A stretch of DNA of 64,000 bases from Actinomycetota bacterium (GCA_016700055.1 CP064997.1:1302001-1366000); one strand, 5' to 3'; positions 1 through 8,624 are shown, numbered from the stretch's first letter. The notes: generated by a model not told the origin, from the sequence alone. Numbers and translations are program-made.

Positions 1-15
1 GAGCGGCTTGGTCAT
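1..15 (-). CDS. rpsI: ribosomal protein S9, first codons only
   Basis: Only the first five codons (M-T-K-P-L) lie in the window; the gene continues beyond base 1. The identity is inferred from position directly after rplM, since L13-S9 is an almost universal gene pair. The ATG is preceded at a good distance by a GGAG ribosome binding site in the 22-base gap after the rplM stop. No S9 domain can be seen, so the call rests on context. Confidence 0.6.
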
Positions 16-37
16 CGTCGTCTCCGTACGGGGTGGC

Positions 38-484
38 TCAACGGGCCTTGGCGGCGGGCAGCTCGAGCACCACCGGATGCTGCGCGGCGTGCGGGTGGTC
101 GGGACCGGCGTACACCTTCAGCTTGCGCAGCATCTGGCGTCCGAGGGGGCCCTTGGGCAGCATGCCGCGCACCGACCGCCGGACGGCGTCTTCGGGCTTG
201 CGGGCGAGCAGCTCGGCGTAGGTCTCGGTCTTCAACCCGCCCGGATAGCCGCTGTGGCGGTGGACGAGGTGGCGGTCGGCCTTGCCGGCGGTGAGCACGA
301 CCTTGTCCGCGTTGACGATCACGACGTGGTCCCCGGTGTCGAGGTGGGGCGCGAAGATCGGCTTGTGCTTGCCGCGCAGCACCCGCGCGGCCTCCGTGCA
401 CATCCGGCCGAGCACCAGCCCGTCGGCATCGATCACGTGCCAGGCGCGCTCAATCTCGCTGGCTTTCGGGGAGTACGTGCGCAT
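38..484 (-). CDS. rplM: 50S ribosomal protein L13
   Basis: Large-subunit protein of 148 residues, the usual length for L13. It is recognised by the family features W-H-V-I-D-A near residue 15, the H-L-D-T-G-D-H-V segment, H-S-G-Y-P-G-G, and the M-L-P-K-G-P-L-G-R-Q motif near residue 100. The ATG at 484 is chosen because it has a GGAAG ribosome binding site 6 bases upstream; a longer in-frame reading back to 625 would run through the promoter. It is followed at once by rpsI, and the pair has its own promoter. Confidence 0.97.
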   Translation of the reverse strand: MRTYSPKASEIERAWHVIDADGLVLGRMCTEAARVLRGKHKPIFAPHLDTGDHVVIVNADKVVLTAGKADRHLVHRHSGYPGGLKTETYAELLARKPEDAVRRSVRGMLPKGPLGRQMLRKLKVYAGPDHPHAAQHPVVLELPAAKAR

Positions 485-540
485 TCGTCTTCCTTCGTCG
501 CGAGGCACCGCCGGAGGGGCTGGCGCCCGGGAACCGGGAA

Positions 541-570
541 AGGATACGGGCATCTCGGCGAAACCGGCAA
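541..570 (-). promoter_or_regulatory. sigma70-like promoter for rplM-rpsI
   Basis: On the minus strand TTGCCG (565-570) and TATCCT (541-546) are separated by 18 bases. The predicted start lies roughly 50 bases before the rplM ATG. Four of six bases match the consensus in each box. The same arrangement is found in front of other ribosomal operons in the window. Confidence 0.6.
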
Positions 571-584
571 GCGCGCCGGCGCGC
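571..584. terminator. GC palindrome, possible otsB/rplM boundary element
   Basis: GCGCGCCGGCGCGC is a perfect 14-base palindrome directly upstream of the rplM promoter and just before the end of otsB. Such a stem could mark the boundary between the two units, but there is no T-tract on either side, so a true intrinsic terminator is uncertain. Confidence 0.25.
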
Positions 585-590
585 CGGCGG

Positions 591-1352
591 TCATCCACCG
601 GGAGAGCGCAGCTCGGCCAGCTCACGCAGCAGCGGAGCGACGTCGGAGCGTCCGGCGACGCGGAACGCGGCCGCCGTCGGGCCGGGGCCCACCTTGACGC
701 CGACGTCGTGCACTCCGAGACGCTCGAAAGCGCGCTCGTCGGTGACGTCGTCGCCGACGAAGAACACCGCCGTCGCCCTCAGCTCGGCGCGCAGCAGCTC
801 GAGGGCCACTCCCTTGTCGGCCCTGACCACGGTGACCTCGACCACCTCCAACCCGCTCAGCACATGTAGCCCGGCGATGTCGGCCAGGACGCCCTCGACG
901 AGGAGGGGCACACGACCGGCCGCGTCGCGATCGGCCATGGTGCGGGTGTGGAAGGCGGCCCCGAACGGCTTGCGCTCGACGAGCGAACCGGGCAGATCGG
1001 CGGCGAGGCGCTGGAGCCGCTCGCGCACCAGGTCTCGCCGGGCGGTCAGCTCGGAGGGCAGCAGGTCGGCTTCCTCGCCGACGAGCTCGGCACCGTGGCT
1101 GCCGACGAGGCGCACCCCCGCCGGCACCTCACAGCGCATGACGAGGTCGGCCAGCGGGCGCCCGGAGATCACCGCCACCGCGCAATCCGGTGCGGCGGCC
1201 ACGCGGTGGAGTGCCGACATCGTGTCGCTGTCGGCCCGAGCCATCTCCGGGCGGGCGACGATCGGGGCCAGTGTGCCGTCGAAGTCGACCCCGACGAGGA
1301 GGAACTGCGTGGCCGCGATCCTGGCGAGCGCGGCCGCGAGCGACTCGCTCAC
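591..1352 (-). CDS. otsB: trehalose-6-phosphate phosphatase
   Basis: Removes phosphate from trehalose 6-phosphate, the second step of the OtsAB route. The 253-residue protein is a HAD-superfamily enzyme: motif I D-F-D-G-T-L at residues 23-28 (nucleophile Asp23), motif II I-S-G-R-P near 62-66, and the final Mg-binding motif G-D-D-V-T-D-E near 200-206. The start is a GTG whose GTGA overlaps the otsA stop by 4 bases, indicating translational coupling. The order otsA-otsB on one transcript supports the assignment. Confidence 0.95.
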   Translation of the reverse strand: MSESLAAALARIAATQFLLVGVDFDGTLAPIVARPEMARADSDTMSALHRVAAAPDCAVAVISGRPLADLVMRCEVPAGVRLVGSHGAELVGEEADLLPSELTARRDLVRERLQRLAADLPGSLVERKPFGAAFHTRTMADRDAAGRVPLLVEGVLADIAGLHVLSGLEVVEVTVVRADKGVALELLRAELRATAVFFVGDDVTDERAFERLGVHDVGVKVGPGPTAAAFRVAGRSDVAPLLRELAELRSPGG

Positions 1353-2776
1353 CGCGACGCCGGCGAGGCTGCCCCGCCGAGTCGGGCCATGAACTCCCCC
1401 GACCACGCGTGGACGTCGGCGCGCTCCACCCGGCGTCTCATCGCGGTCATCCGGCGCGCGCGTTCCTGCTCCGGCATCTCGACCGCCGCCATCAGCGCCT
1501 GCTTCACGCCCTCCACGTCGTAGGGGTTGACGATCACGGCCTCGTGCAACTCGTGGGCCGCTCCGGCGAACTCGCTCAGCACGAGCACCCCCCGGCCGTG
1601 CAGGCTCGCCGCCACGTACTCCTTCGCGACGAGGTTCATCCCGTCCTTCAGCGGGGTCACGAGCATCACGTCGGCGGCCCGGTACAGGCCGAGCAGCTCG
1701 TCGAAGCCGAGGTTGCGGGTGAGGTAGTGGACGACAGGCTGGCCGATCCTGCCGAAGCGGCCGTTCAGGTCGCTGACCGAGTTGGCGATGCGCCGCCGCT
1801 CCTCGGAATAGGAGCCGAGTCGCTCCCGGCTCGGGACGGCGACCTGCACGAAGACGACGTCTTCGGGCCCCGACAGCGCCCCGGCTTCGAGCAGCTCCTG
1901 CAGCGCCCAGAGCCGCACGGAGATGCCCTTCGTGTAGTCGAGGCGGTCGATTCCGAGCAACACCGTCTTCGGGGAACCGAGGTCGGCACGCAGCCGCGCG
2001 GCCTGCTCGGCGATCTCCGGGCGGTCGGCTTGGGCCTCGATGCTCGCCGTGTCGACCGAGATCGGGAACGCACCCACCTCCACCCGGCGACGCCCCACGC
2101 GGATCCCCGAGGCACTTCGCCGCACGGCGCCGCTCAACACGGCGGACTCCTCGAAGTTCAGCGCGTCCGGCTCGGTCTGCAGGCCGACGAGGTCTGCACC
2201 GCACACGCCTTCGAGCAGCTGCGTGCGCCACGGCACCTGCAAGAACAGCTCCGGCCCGGGGAACGGCACGTGCAAGAAGAACCCGATGCGCAGGTCGGGG
2301 CGCATCTCACGCAGCATGCGCGGCACCAGCATCAGGTGGTAGTCGTGCACCCAGACGACTGCCTTCGCCGCGGCGACGCGGGCGATCTCCACCGCGAACC
2401 GCTCGTTCACTGCCCGGTACGGGTCCCACCAGTGGCGGTGGTACTGGGGCCGCACGGGCAGGTCGTGGAGCAGCGGCCACAACGTGGCGTTGCAGAACCC
2501 GTCGTAGTAGGCCTCGAGCTCTGCCGGGTCGAGACGCACCGGCACGAGCAGCTTGTCCTTCAGCTCGAAGGGTTCGAGGCGCCGGCTGCGCTCTCCCGGC
2601 CAGCCCACCCAGGCCACGTCGTGCTGCTCGGTGATGCTCGACAGAGCGGTCACGAGGCCGCCGGGGCTGATCTCCCAACGGTGGCGAAGCAGGTCACGCT
2701 GCACCGGCAGGCGGTTCGCGGCCAGCACCAGCGAGCGCTGCAGTCGTCGCGGCCGCCGCCGCGGCGCGGCCGTCAT
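1349..2776 (-). CDS. otsA: trehalose-6-phosphate synthase
   Basis: Glycosyltransferase family 20 enzyme that joins a nucleotide-activated glucose to glucose 6-phosphate. At 475 residues it has the normal bacterial length. Visible are N-R-L-P-V (21-25), the loop S-P-G-G-L (37-41), N-A-T-L-W-P-L-L-H (96-104), H-D-Y-H-L (144-148), R-L-D-Y-T-K-G-I with Arg278 and Lys283, and P-L-K-D-G-M-N-L-V-A-K-E with Asp378 and Glu386, the expected phosphate and sugar ligands. The ATG overlaps the stop of the preceding small gene (ATGA), and otsB overlaps its own stop, so the three genes form one coupled unit. Confidence 0.97.
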   Translation of the reverse strand: MTAAPRRRPRRLQRSLVLAANRLPVQRDLLRHRWEISPGGLVTALSSITEQHDVAWVGWPGERSRRLEPFELKDKLLVPVRLDPAELEAYYDGFCNATLWPLLHDLPVRPQYHRHWWDPYRAVNERFAVEIARVAAAKAVVWVHDYHLMLVPRMLREMRPDLRIGFFLHVPFPGPELFLQVPWRTQLLEGVCGADLVGLQTEPDALNFEESAVLSGAVRRSASGIRVGRRRVEVGAFPISVDTASIEAQADRPEIAEQAARLRADLGSPKTVLLGIDRLDYTKGISVRLWALQELLEAGALSGPEDVVFVQVAVPSRERLGSYSEERRRIANSVSDLNGRFGRIGQPVVHYLTRNLGFDELLGLYRAADVMLVTPLKDGMNLVAKEYVAASLHGRGVLVLSEFAGAAHELHEAVIVNPYDVEGVKQALMAAVEMPEQERARRMTAMRRRVERADVHAWSGEFMARLGGAASPASR

Positions 2777-3096
2777 GCAGTAGCCGCCACCGGGCCGGCG
2801 ACCGTGGCCCGGAGGAACAACCCGTCGACGAGCTCAGCCACTGCCCACTCCGCAGACACCGCGACGCGCCGGAAGCGCTCCCAGTAGCGGTCGGCGATCA
2901 CCGTCGGGTCGAGCGGTTCTGCGCAGCGGCAGAGCCGGCGGCGCCGAAGGTCGACGAGCCACCATCCACCGACCACCCGGCAACGCAGCAGCGAACCCGA
3001 GTTGGACAAAGTCCCTGCGCCACCGTCGACGACGATCGAACCCGAGCGCGTCGCGCGATCGAGCAGCTCGTGGACCTCTGTCGCCTTCAGCACCAT
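2773..3096 (-). CDS. hypothetical protein upstream of otsA
   Basis: A 107-residue protein that I do not recognise. It starts M-V-L-K-A-T-E-V and has a central basic and cysteine-bearing stretch (L-R-R-R-R-L-C-R-C) and a final hydrophobic third; there is no signal peptide or membrane segment. The ATG at 3096 is selected because GGAGG sits 9 bases upstream. Its stop overlaps the otsA ATG by 4 bases, so it is the first gene of the trehalose operon and may influence it. The divergent kinase gene begins about 100 bases away. Confidence 0.7.
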   Translation of the reverse strand: MVLKATEVHELLDRATRSGSIVVDGGAGTLSNSGSLLRCRVVGGWWLVDLRRRRLCRCAEPLDPTVIADRYWERFRRVAVSAEWAVAELVDGLFLRATVAGPVAATA

Positions 3097-3194
3097 GGGG
3101 TTTGACCTCCCGGGTCGCGGCACCGGCCGGGGCTAGGTTGTCCGAGCGACGTGACGCCAATGTCGAGCTAACGCGTCGGAAAGGTGACGATCGT

Positions 3195-4628
3195 GTGACG
3201 AGCGAGTCGACCACGTCGCCGCGGGGCTCGCGGCTCGGCATGCAGAGCCGAGCCGCCGTGAGCAGCACAATCGTGGCCGCGCTGATCGCCACGGTGCTGG
3301 CGGTGGTCACGTACGTCTCGGTGCGTTCGTTCCTCATCGATCAGCGGGAGGAGTCGATCGAGCGGGAGGCCTTCGCGAACGTGAGAGCGATCGCCGACGA
3401 GCTCGCCGCCGATCCGGACCGCGCCGCAGAGCTGGCCGCCACCTTGGAGAGCGAGGCAGGAGCCGTGGTGCTGATCCGGGTCGACGGCCGCTTCGTCGAG
3501 CCCGGCGAAGGCCCCGGTGCCGACGACTTGCCGGCGGCCCTGATCGATGCCCTCGACGCCGGCGAGGCGCACACGGAGCGCTTCGTTGCCGACGGCCGCC
3601 CCTTTGCCGCCGTCGGGGTGCCGATCGGCGGTCCGTCGCTCGCATACGTCGAGCTGTTCCGGCTCGACCGGCTCGACTCGTCGCTGGCGGCGTTGCGGCG
3701 CAACCTCGTCGCCGGGGCCGGCGTGGCCGCGCTCGGGGGCGCGGCACTCGGGGTGTGGTCCACCCGGCGCGCCCTGCGGCCGCTGCGCGCCGCGTCACGA
3801 GCGGCCCAGCGCCTGACCGAGGGCGAGCTCGACGCCCGCCTGGCCCACGACCTCGATCCCGACCTCGACCGTCTGATCACGGCGTTCAACGCGATGGCCG
3901 ACTCGCTCACCAGCCGGATCGCGCGTGAGGAGCGGTTCGCGTCCGACGTCAGCCACGAGCTGCGCACGCCGGTGGCCACGATCCGCGCCGCCACCGATGT
4001 GCTCCAACGACGCCGCGACGAGCTGGGCGAGCGTGGCCAGGAAGCGCTCGACCTGCTCGTCGAGGAGGTGGACGACTTCGACCGCCTCGTCGTCGACCTG
4101 ATCGAGATCTCCCGTCTCGACGCCGGCTACGGGGCCGCGCACGCCGAAGCGGTGGTGCTCCCCGACCTGCTGGCCAGGCTCGCCGCGCTGCACGGGCATC
4201 CGGACCTGGTCGTCGAGGTCGCCGACGAGTCTCTCCGTGCCCCGGTGACGATCGACCGGCGGCGCTTGGAGCGGGTCGTCGTCAACCTGCTGCGCAACGC
4301 CGAGGTCCACGGGGGCGGGGCCGTCGCGATCCAGTTGCACCGCTCGGCAGACACGGTGCTCGTCGTCGTCGACGACGCCGGTCCGGGTGTCGCGCCGAAC
4401 GAGCGCCGTCGGGTGTTCGAGCGCTTCGCGCGTGGCGACGACGCGCGCCGGCGACCGGGTTCGGGCCTCGGCCTGGCCATCGCGCTGCAGCACGCGCGGG
4501 CGCTCGGCGGCACGCTGACAGTCACCGATCGCCCCGGCGGCGGCGCTCGCTTCGTCTGTTCACTCGCCGTCGACGAGCCGCCGAGCGCTGCTCTCGCGGC
4601 CGCGGATCAGGCGACGGACAGCCGGTAG
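3195..4628 (+). CDS. sensor histidine kinase, HAMP type
   Basis: Membrane sensor kinase of about 477 residues. A first membrane segment (roughly 20-45), an extracytoplasmic domain of about 120 residues, a second membrane segment (about 168-189), a HAMP linker, and the H-box S-H-E-L-R-T-P with phospho-acceptor His254 are visible. They are followed by an N-box (N-L-L-R-N-A-E), G1 (D-D-A-G-P-G-V) and G2 (G-S-G-L-G-L-A-I). The GTG at 3195 follows AAAGGTGA; an earlier reading frame to 3102 would collide with the divergent gene. Its likely partner is the response regulator on the opposite strand, whose 3' end overlaps this gene by 22 bases. The signal is unknown. Confidence 0.9.
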   Translation: MTSESTTSPRGSRLGMQSRAAVSSTIVAALIATVLAVVTYVSVRSFLIDQREESIEREAFANVRAIADELAADPDRAAELAATLESEAGAVVLIRVDGRFVEPGEGPGADDLPAALIDALDAGEAHTERFVADGRPFAAVGVPIGGPSLAYVELFRLDRLDSSLAALRRNLVAGAGVAALGGAALGVWSTRRALRPLRAASRAAQRLTEGELDARLAHDLDPDLDRLITAFNAMADSLTSRIAREERFASDVSHELRTPVATIRAATDVLQRRRDELGERGQEALDLLVEEVDDFDRLVVDLIEISRLDAGYGAAHAEAVVLPDLLARLAALHGHPDLVVEVADESLRAPVTIDRRRLERVVVNLLRNAEVHGGGAVAIQLHRSADTVLVVVDDAGPGVAPNERRRVFERFARGDDARRRPGSGLGLAIALQHARALGGTLTVTDRPGGGARFVCSLAVDEPPSAALAAADQATDSR

Positions 4629-5314
4629 CCGAGACCACGCGCGGTGACGATCAGCGAGGGCTCGTCGGGATCGTCTTCCACCTTCGCGCGCAGCCGCCGC
4701 ACGTGCGTGTCGACGAGGCGCCCGTCGCCCACGTAGTCGTAGCCCCACACGGTCTCCAGCAGCTGGTCGCGGCTCAGCAACTGGTTCGGGTGGTGGGCAA
4801 ACTCGCACAGCAGGCGGAACTCGGTCTTCGTCAGCGGGATGCGCCTGCCGTGGCGCAGCACGACGCCTTCGAGCTCACGGATCTCCAGGTCGACCCGGGC
4901 GAGCAGGGTTGCGTCGAGCCCGGCGACCACCTCGGAACCGGGCAGGCCTTGCCAGCTCACCCGGCGCAAGTGGGCACGGACGCGGGCCGCGAGCGCCTTG
5001 GCCGATACGGGCTTGGTGACGTAGTCGTCGGCGCCGGCTTCCAGCCCGGCCACCATGTCGTGGGTGTCGTCTTGGGCGGTGACGATGACGATCGGCACGA
5101 AGCTCACGCGGCGGATCTCGCGGCACACCTCGAATCCAGACCGATCGGGCAGGCGCAGGTCGAGCAGGACCAGGTCGGCGGGATCGCTCTCGAACGCCGC
5201 CATCGCTGCCGCCGCGTCGGGGGCCTCGATCACCTCGTGGCCCTCGTCCTCCAGGGCGAAACGCAGGCCGCGACGCAAGGCAGCGTCGTCTTCGACCAGC
5301 AACAGCTTCGCCAT
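4607..5314 (-). CDS. OmpR/PhoB-family response regulator
   Basis: A 235-residue two-component transcription factor. The receiver domain has the acidic pair Asp10/Asp11, the phospho-acceptor Asp52 in L-L-D-L-R-L-P, Thr79 and Lys101 in the order expected. The C-terminal winged helix carries the typical L-T-K-T-E-F-R-L-L, L-S-R-D-Q-L-L, V-D-T-H-V-R-R-L-R-A-K-V and G-L-G-Y-R-L motifs. A ribosome binding site AAGGGA precedes the ATG. The gene converges on the histidine kinase with overlapping 3' ends instead of sharing an operon with it. A 10-base palindrome lies upstream of its start. Confidence 0.93.
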   Translation of the reverse strand: MAKLLLVEDDAALRRGLRFALEDEGHEVIEAPDAAAAMAAFESDPADLVLLDLRLPDRSGFEVCREIRRVSFVPIVIVTAQDDTHDMVAGLEAGADDYVTKPVSAKALAARVRAHLRRVSWQGLPGSEVVAGLDATLLARVDLEIRELEGVVLRHGRRIPLTKTEFRLLCEFAHHPNQLLSRDQLLETVWGYDYVGDGRLVDTHVRRLRAKVEDDPDEPSLIVTARGLGYRLSVA

Positions 5315-5352
5315 GTCGGTCCCTTCTCGCTGCCTTCGGCCCGCGGTGTCGA

Positions 5353-5362
5353 ACGGTACCGT
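5353..5362 (-). promoter_or_regulatory. palindrome over -10 box of the response regulator
   Basis: ACGGTACCGT is a perfect palindrome 39 bases before the response-regulator ATG. Its minus-strand reading contains TACCGT, a TAnnnT -10 box. An operator overlapping the promoter would fit autoregulation, but this is inference from position only. Confidence 0.35.
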
Positions 5363-5391
5363 CGACGCGCCCGGAGACGGCGCCTACCGAC

Positions 5392-6201
5392 TCACGCGTA
5401 CCCGACCTCCCACAGGCACAGCCCGTGGGGCGGGGCCACCTGGCCGGCGGCAGCACGGTCTCGTGCCCGCATCGCGGGCAGCACCTCGCCGGCGTGGCGG
5501 CGCCCCAGCCCGATGTCGACGAGGGTCCCGACGATCGAGCGCACCATCTGGTGGCAGAAGGCCGTCGCGCGGATCTCGAACACCAGCAGGCGGCCGCCGC
5601 GTTCGCTCGTCGACTCCGCCCACCTCGCGTCCAGGACGCGCCGCACTGCCGTCGGCGGCTTGCCACCCACGACCGCTTTCGGCAGCCGGCAGAACGTGGT
5701 GAAGTCGTGCTCGCCGATCAGGGGATCGCAGCCGAGCTGCATCGAGCGCAGATCGAGCGCCGCCGCGACGTGCCAAGCGGTGTCCCGAAGGAAGGGATCG
5801 GCCACCTCGCTCGCGAGAACCGTGTACCGATAGCGACGCCAGGACGCGCTGAACCGTGCATCGAAGCTCTCTGGCGCCCACGCCGCCTCGCGCACGACGA
5901 TCGCAGGCGCGCAGATGCGCGACAGCCGCCGCGCGAGGGTGTCGATCTCCATCGTCGCCGGCAGGTCGACGCTGACCACCTGTCCCCATGCGTGGACCCC
6001 GGCATCGGTGCGTCCGGCACCGGTCAGCTCGACGTCGCGGCGGGCGACGAGGGCCAGCGCCTCACGCAGGGTCCCGGCCACGGTGGCGACACCGGGGTTC
6101 TCCGCGAACCCGTGGAACGGTGCCCCGTCGTAGGCCACCAGCAGGCGAGCCCGCCTGGTGGCGGCGGGCTCGGCGGACTCCGGTGCGGCGGAGGAGGTCA
6201 T
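5392..6201 (-). CDS. truA: tRNA pseudouridine synthase A
   Basis: Modifies uridines 38-40 in the anticodon arm of tRNAs. The 269-residue protein has the family signature G-A-G-R-T-D-A-G-V-H-A with catalytic Asp66, the N-terminal L-L-V-A-Y-D-G-A-P-F-H-G-F strand, R-Y-R-Y near residue 120 and the C-terminal F-C-H-Q-M-V-R-S-I-V-G motif. It follows rplQ by 28 bases, the usual actinobacterial place for truA at the end of the alpha operon. Confidence 0.96.
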   Translation of the reverse strand: MTSSAAPESAEPAATRRARLLVAYDGAPFHGFAENPGVATVAGTLREALALVARRDVELTGAGRTDAGVHAWGQVVSVDLPATMEIDTLARRLSRICAPAIVVREAAWAPESFDARFSASWRRYRYTVLASEVADPFLRDTAWHVAAALDLRSMQLGCDPLIGEHDFTTFCRLPKAVVGGKPPTAVRRVLDARWAESTSERGGRLLVFEIRATAFCHQMVRSIVGTLVDIGLGRRHAGEVLPAMRARDRAAAGQVAPPHGLCLWEVGYA

Positions 6202-6229
6202 CTCGCCGGCGAGGTACCCGGCGCGGCGC

Positions 6230-6601
6230 TCAGACCAGCTCGACGCGGGCCATGGGCGCGTTGTCGCCCTGGCGCGGCCCGAGCTTCAAGATGCGCAGGT
6301 AGCCGCCGTTGCGGTCGAGGTAGCGGGGGGCGACGTTGTCGACGAGCTTGGCCGTCATCTCGCGGTCGTTCAGGTAGCCCTGGATCTGGCGGATCCGGTG
6401 AACCCGCAGCGAGTCGCCCTCCTGGGCCTTCTTCGCCTTGGTGATCAGCTTCTCCGCGATCGGGCGCAGCGCCTTCGCCTTGGCCTCGGTGGTGACGATC
6501 GCCTCGGCAGCGAAGAGCGACGCGGCGAGGTTGGCCATCATCAACTTCTGGTGCGCGGCGTCGCCGCCGAAGTTGCGGGCACGGCGAGGGGTGGCAGGCA
6601 T
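6230..6601 (-). CDS. rplQ: 50S ribosomal protein L17
   Basis: A 123-residue large-subunit protein located near the exit tunnel. The N-terminus P-A-T-P-R-R-A-R-N-F-G-G is a variant of the usual L-G-R-x-x-x-H-R start. The M-M-A-N-L-A-A-S-L-F motif, T-T-E-A-K-A-K-A-L-R-P and the C-terminal G-G-Y-L-R-I-L-K-L are typical. It follows rpoA by 36 bases, the standard order of the alpha operon. Confidence 0.96.
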   Translation of the reverse strand: MPATPRRARNFGGDAAHQKLMMANLAASLFAAEAIVTTEAKAKALRPIAEKLITKAKKAQEGDSLRVHRIRQIQGYLNDREMTAKLVDNVAPRYLDRNGGYLRILKLGPRQGDNAPMARVELV

Positions 6602-6637
6602 GGCGGTGGTCCTTAGGGATCGGGTCGTGGTCGGGCG

Positions 6638-7570
6638 TCAGCCGCGCAGGCTGAGACCGCGCTCGTCGAGCTTCTGCTTCACCTCGTCGAGGCTCTTCTG
6701 CCCGAAGTTGGTGATGTTCAACAGGTCGTCCTCGGTCTTCGTCAGCAGCTCACCGACGGAGTTGATCTGCGCCCGCTTCAAGCAGTTGCGGGGGCGCTCG
6801 GAGAGGTCGAGGTCTTCGATCGGCAGGTCGAGGTCGGGGCTCGCCGACCCGGGCATCGTCACCTCGCCGAGCTCGAGCCCCTGGGGCTCGTCGGAGAGGC
6901 CGGCGACGAGATCGACGAGAGAGCGCAACGTCGCGCCGGCCGAGGCGAGAGCCTCACGCGGGCTGATCGAGCCGTCGGTCTCGATGTCGAGCACCAGGCG
7001 GTCGTAGTTCGTCGACTGCTCGACGCGGGTCGGCTCGACGTCGAACATCACCCTGCGCACCGGCGAGAAGATGGCGTCGATGGGGACCACGCCGATGGTG
7101 CGGTTCTGGGCGTCACGGTCGCTCGACAGGTAGCCCCGGCCGCGCTCGACGGTGAGGTCGATCGCGAGACGTGCCTTGGAGTTGAGATGCGCGATGACGA
7201 GGTCACCGTTCAGGATCTCGATCTCGGACGGGCACTTGATGTCGCCGGCGGTGACGACGGTCGGGCCACGGGCGTCGATGCGCAGCGTGATCGACTCCTC
7301 GGACTCGGAGGTGAGCACCACGTCTTTCAGGTTCAAGATGATGTCGGTGACGTCCTCGGTGACACCTTGGATCGTGTCGAACTCGTGCAGGGCGTCGTCG
7401 AAGCGCACGGTGGTGATCGCCGCGCCGGGGATGGACGACAACAGGGTGCGCCGCAGCGAGTTGCCGATCGTGTGCCCGAAACCGGGCTCGAGCGGCCCGA
7501 TGGCGAAGCGCTGACGGTCCTGGCGGTCCTCGTCGATGGGCTCGACGGTGGGACGCTGGATGACGAGCAT
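6638..7570 (-). CDS. rpoA: RNA polymerase alpha subunit
   Basis: A 310-residue subunit that nucleates polymerase assembly through its N-terminal domain and touches promoters and activators through its C-terminal domain. The N-terminal domain shows L-E-P-G-F-G-H-T-I-G-N-S-L-R-R-T-L-L. The linker is followed by the helix-hairpin C-terminal domain, with R-P-R-N-C-L-K-R-A-Q-I-N-S-V-G-E-L and N-F-G-Q-K-S-L-D-E-V. It lies between rpsD and rplQ, the canonical arrangement. Confidence 0.98.
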   Translation of the reverse strand: MLVIQRPTVEPIDEDRQDRQRFAIGPLEPGFGHTIGNSLRRTLLSSIPGAAITTVRFDDALHEFDTIQGVTEDVTDIILNLKDVVLTSESEESITLRIDARGPTVVTAGDIKCPSEIEILNGDLVIAHLNSKARLAIDLTVERGRGYLSSDRDAQNRTIGVVPIDAIFSPVRRVMFDVEPTRVEQSTNYDRLVLDIETDGSISPREALASAGATLRSLVDLVAGLSDEPQGLELGEVTMPGSASPDLDLPIEDLDLSERPRNCLKRAQINSVGELLTKTEDDLLNITNFGQKSLDEVKQKLDERGLSLRG

Positions 7571-7600
7571 GGCGATTGGTCCTCGAATCCGTTGCTGGGC

Positions 7601-8218
7601 TTACTTGGAGTAGAGCTCGACGATGAGCTGCTCGCGCACAGGCACGTCGATGTGCTCGCGCGAGGGCAGGTCGCGCACAGTGACCTGCTTGGCACCGTCT
7701 CCGGCCTCGAGCCAGCCGACCAGCGAGCGGTCGAGGACGTCGATGTTGTGCTGGACCACGATCATCGCTCGGGCCTTGTCCGACAACGAGACGACCTCGC
7801 CCTTGCGCACCCGGTAGCTCGGGATGTTGACGCGCTTGCCGTTCACCTGGATGAGCCCGTGGCTGACGAACTGGCGGGCCTGGGGGCGCGAAGACGCCCA
7901 CCCGGCGCGGTACACCACGTTGTCGAGACGCTGTTCGAGCAGGCGCAACAGGTTCTCACCGGTCGGCCCGGCGAGACGGTTCGCCTCTTCGTACGTGTTG
8001 CGGAACTGACGTTCCAGCACACCGTAGATGTACTTCGCCTTCTGCTTCTCCTGGAGCTGCACCAGGTACTCGCTGCCACTCGAGCGCCGACGCGTGCGAC
8101 CGTGGGCCCCGGGGGGGAACGGTCGTCGCTCCAGAGCCCTGCGGCCCTTTTCGTTCTCGAAGATGTTCGTGCCCAGGCGCCGGGACAGGCGCACCTTGGG
8201 ACCGGTGTAGCGGGCCAT
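7601..8218 (-). CDS. rpsD: 30S ribosomal protein S4
   Basis: A 205-residue 16S-binding assembly protein. The start M-A-R-Y-T-G-P-K-V-R-L-S-R-R-L-G is typical. The N-terminal zinc cysteines found in some S4 proteins are absent, so this is the cysteine-free form. The S4 RNA-binding fold begins with R-L-D-N-V-V-Y-R-A-G, followed by A-R-Q-F-V-S-H-G. It is 4 bases after rpsK. In many bacteria S4 represses this operon; no structure for that was identified here. Confidence 0.97.
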   Translation of the reverse strand: MARYTGPKVRLSRRLGTNIFENEKGRRALERRPFPPGAHGRTRRRSSGSEYLVQLQEKQKAKYIYGVLERQFRNTYEEANRLAGPTGENLLRLLEQRLDNVVYRAGWASSRPQARQFVSHGLIQVNGKRVNIPSYRVRKGEVVSLSDKARAMIVVQHNIDVLDRSLVGWLEAGDGAKQVTVRDLPSREHIDVPVREQLIVELYSK

Positions 8219-8222
8219 CGAC

Positions 8223-8621
8223 TCAGTTCCTCTTGCGCTTCGGGCTGCGGCAACCGTTGTGGGGCACCGGCGTGACGTCCTTGATGGAGGTCACCTCGAT
8301 CCCTGAGTTCTGCAACGAGCGGATCGCGGTGTCACGCCCCGACCCAGGGCCCTTGGCCTGGACCTCGACGCGCCGCAGGCCGTGCTCCATCGCCTGGCGA
8401 GCAGCCTTCTCGGCGGCGAGCTGGGCGGCGAAGGGTGTGCTCTTGCGCGAGCCCTTGTACCCGACGCCTCCACCCGATGCCCAGGCGATGACGTTGCCGG
8501 CGGTGTCGGTGATGGAGACGATCGTGTTGTTGAACGAGCACTTGATGTGGGCCACGCCCACCGTGATGTTCTTGCGCTCGCGCTTGCGGGGGCGGCGACC
8601 GCCCGGCTTCGGCTTGGCCAT
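8223..8621 (-). CDS. rpsK: 30S ribosomal protein S11
   Basis: A 132-residue platform protein of the small subunit. The basic N-terminus (P-R-K-R-E-R-K-N-I), the F-N-N-T-I-V-S-I-T-D segment, G-Y-K-G-S-R-K-S-T-P-F-A-A-Q and the C-terminal D-V-T-P-V-P-H-N-G-C-R are diagnostic. It is separated from rpsM by 3 bases and from rpsD by 4, so these genes are coupled. Confidence 0.98.
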   Translation of the reverse strand: MAKPKPGGRRPRKRERKNITVGVAHIKCSFNNTIVSITDTAGNVIAWASGGGVGYKGSRKSTPFAAQLAAEKAARQAMEHGLRRVEVQAKGPGSGRDTAIRSLQNSGIEVTSIKDVTPVPHNGCRSPKRKRN

Positions 8622-8624
8622 CGT

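Noticed and set aside
1190..2887. 565-codon plus-strand open frame across otsB and otsA
   Set aside because: Shadow of the trehalose genes: composition is biased to His, Arg and Val, and there is no plausible start signal.
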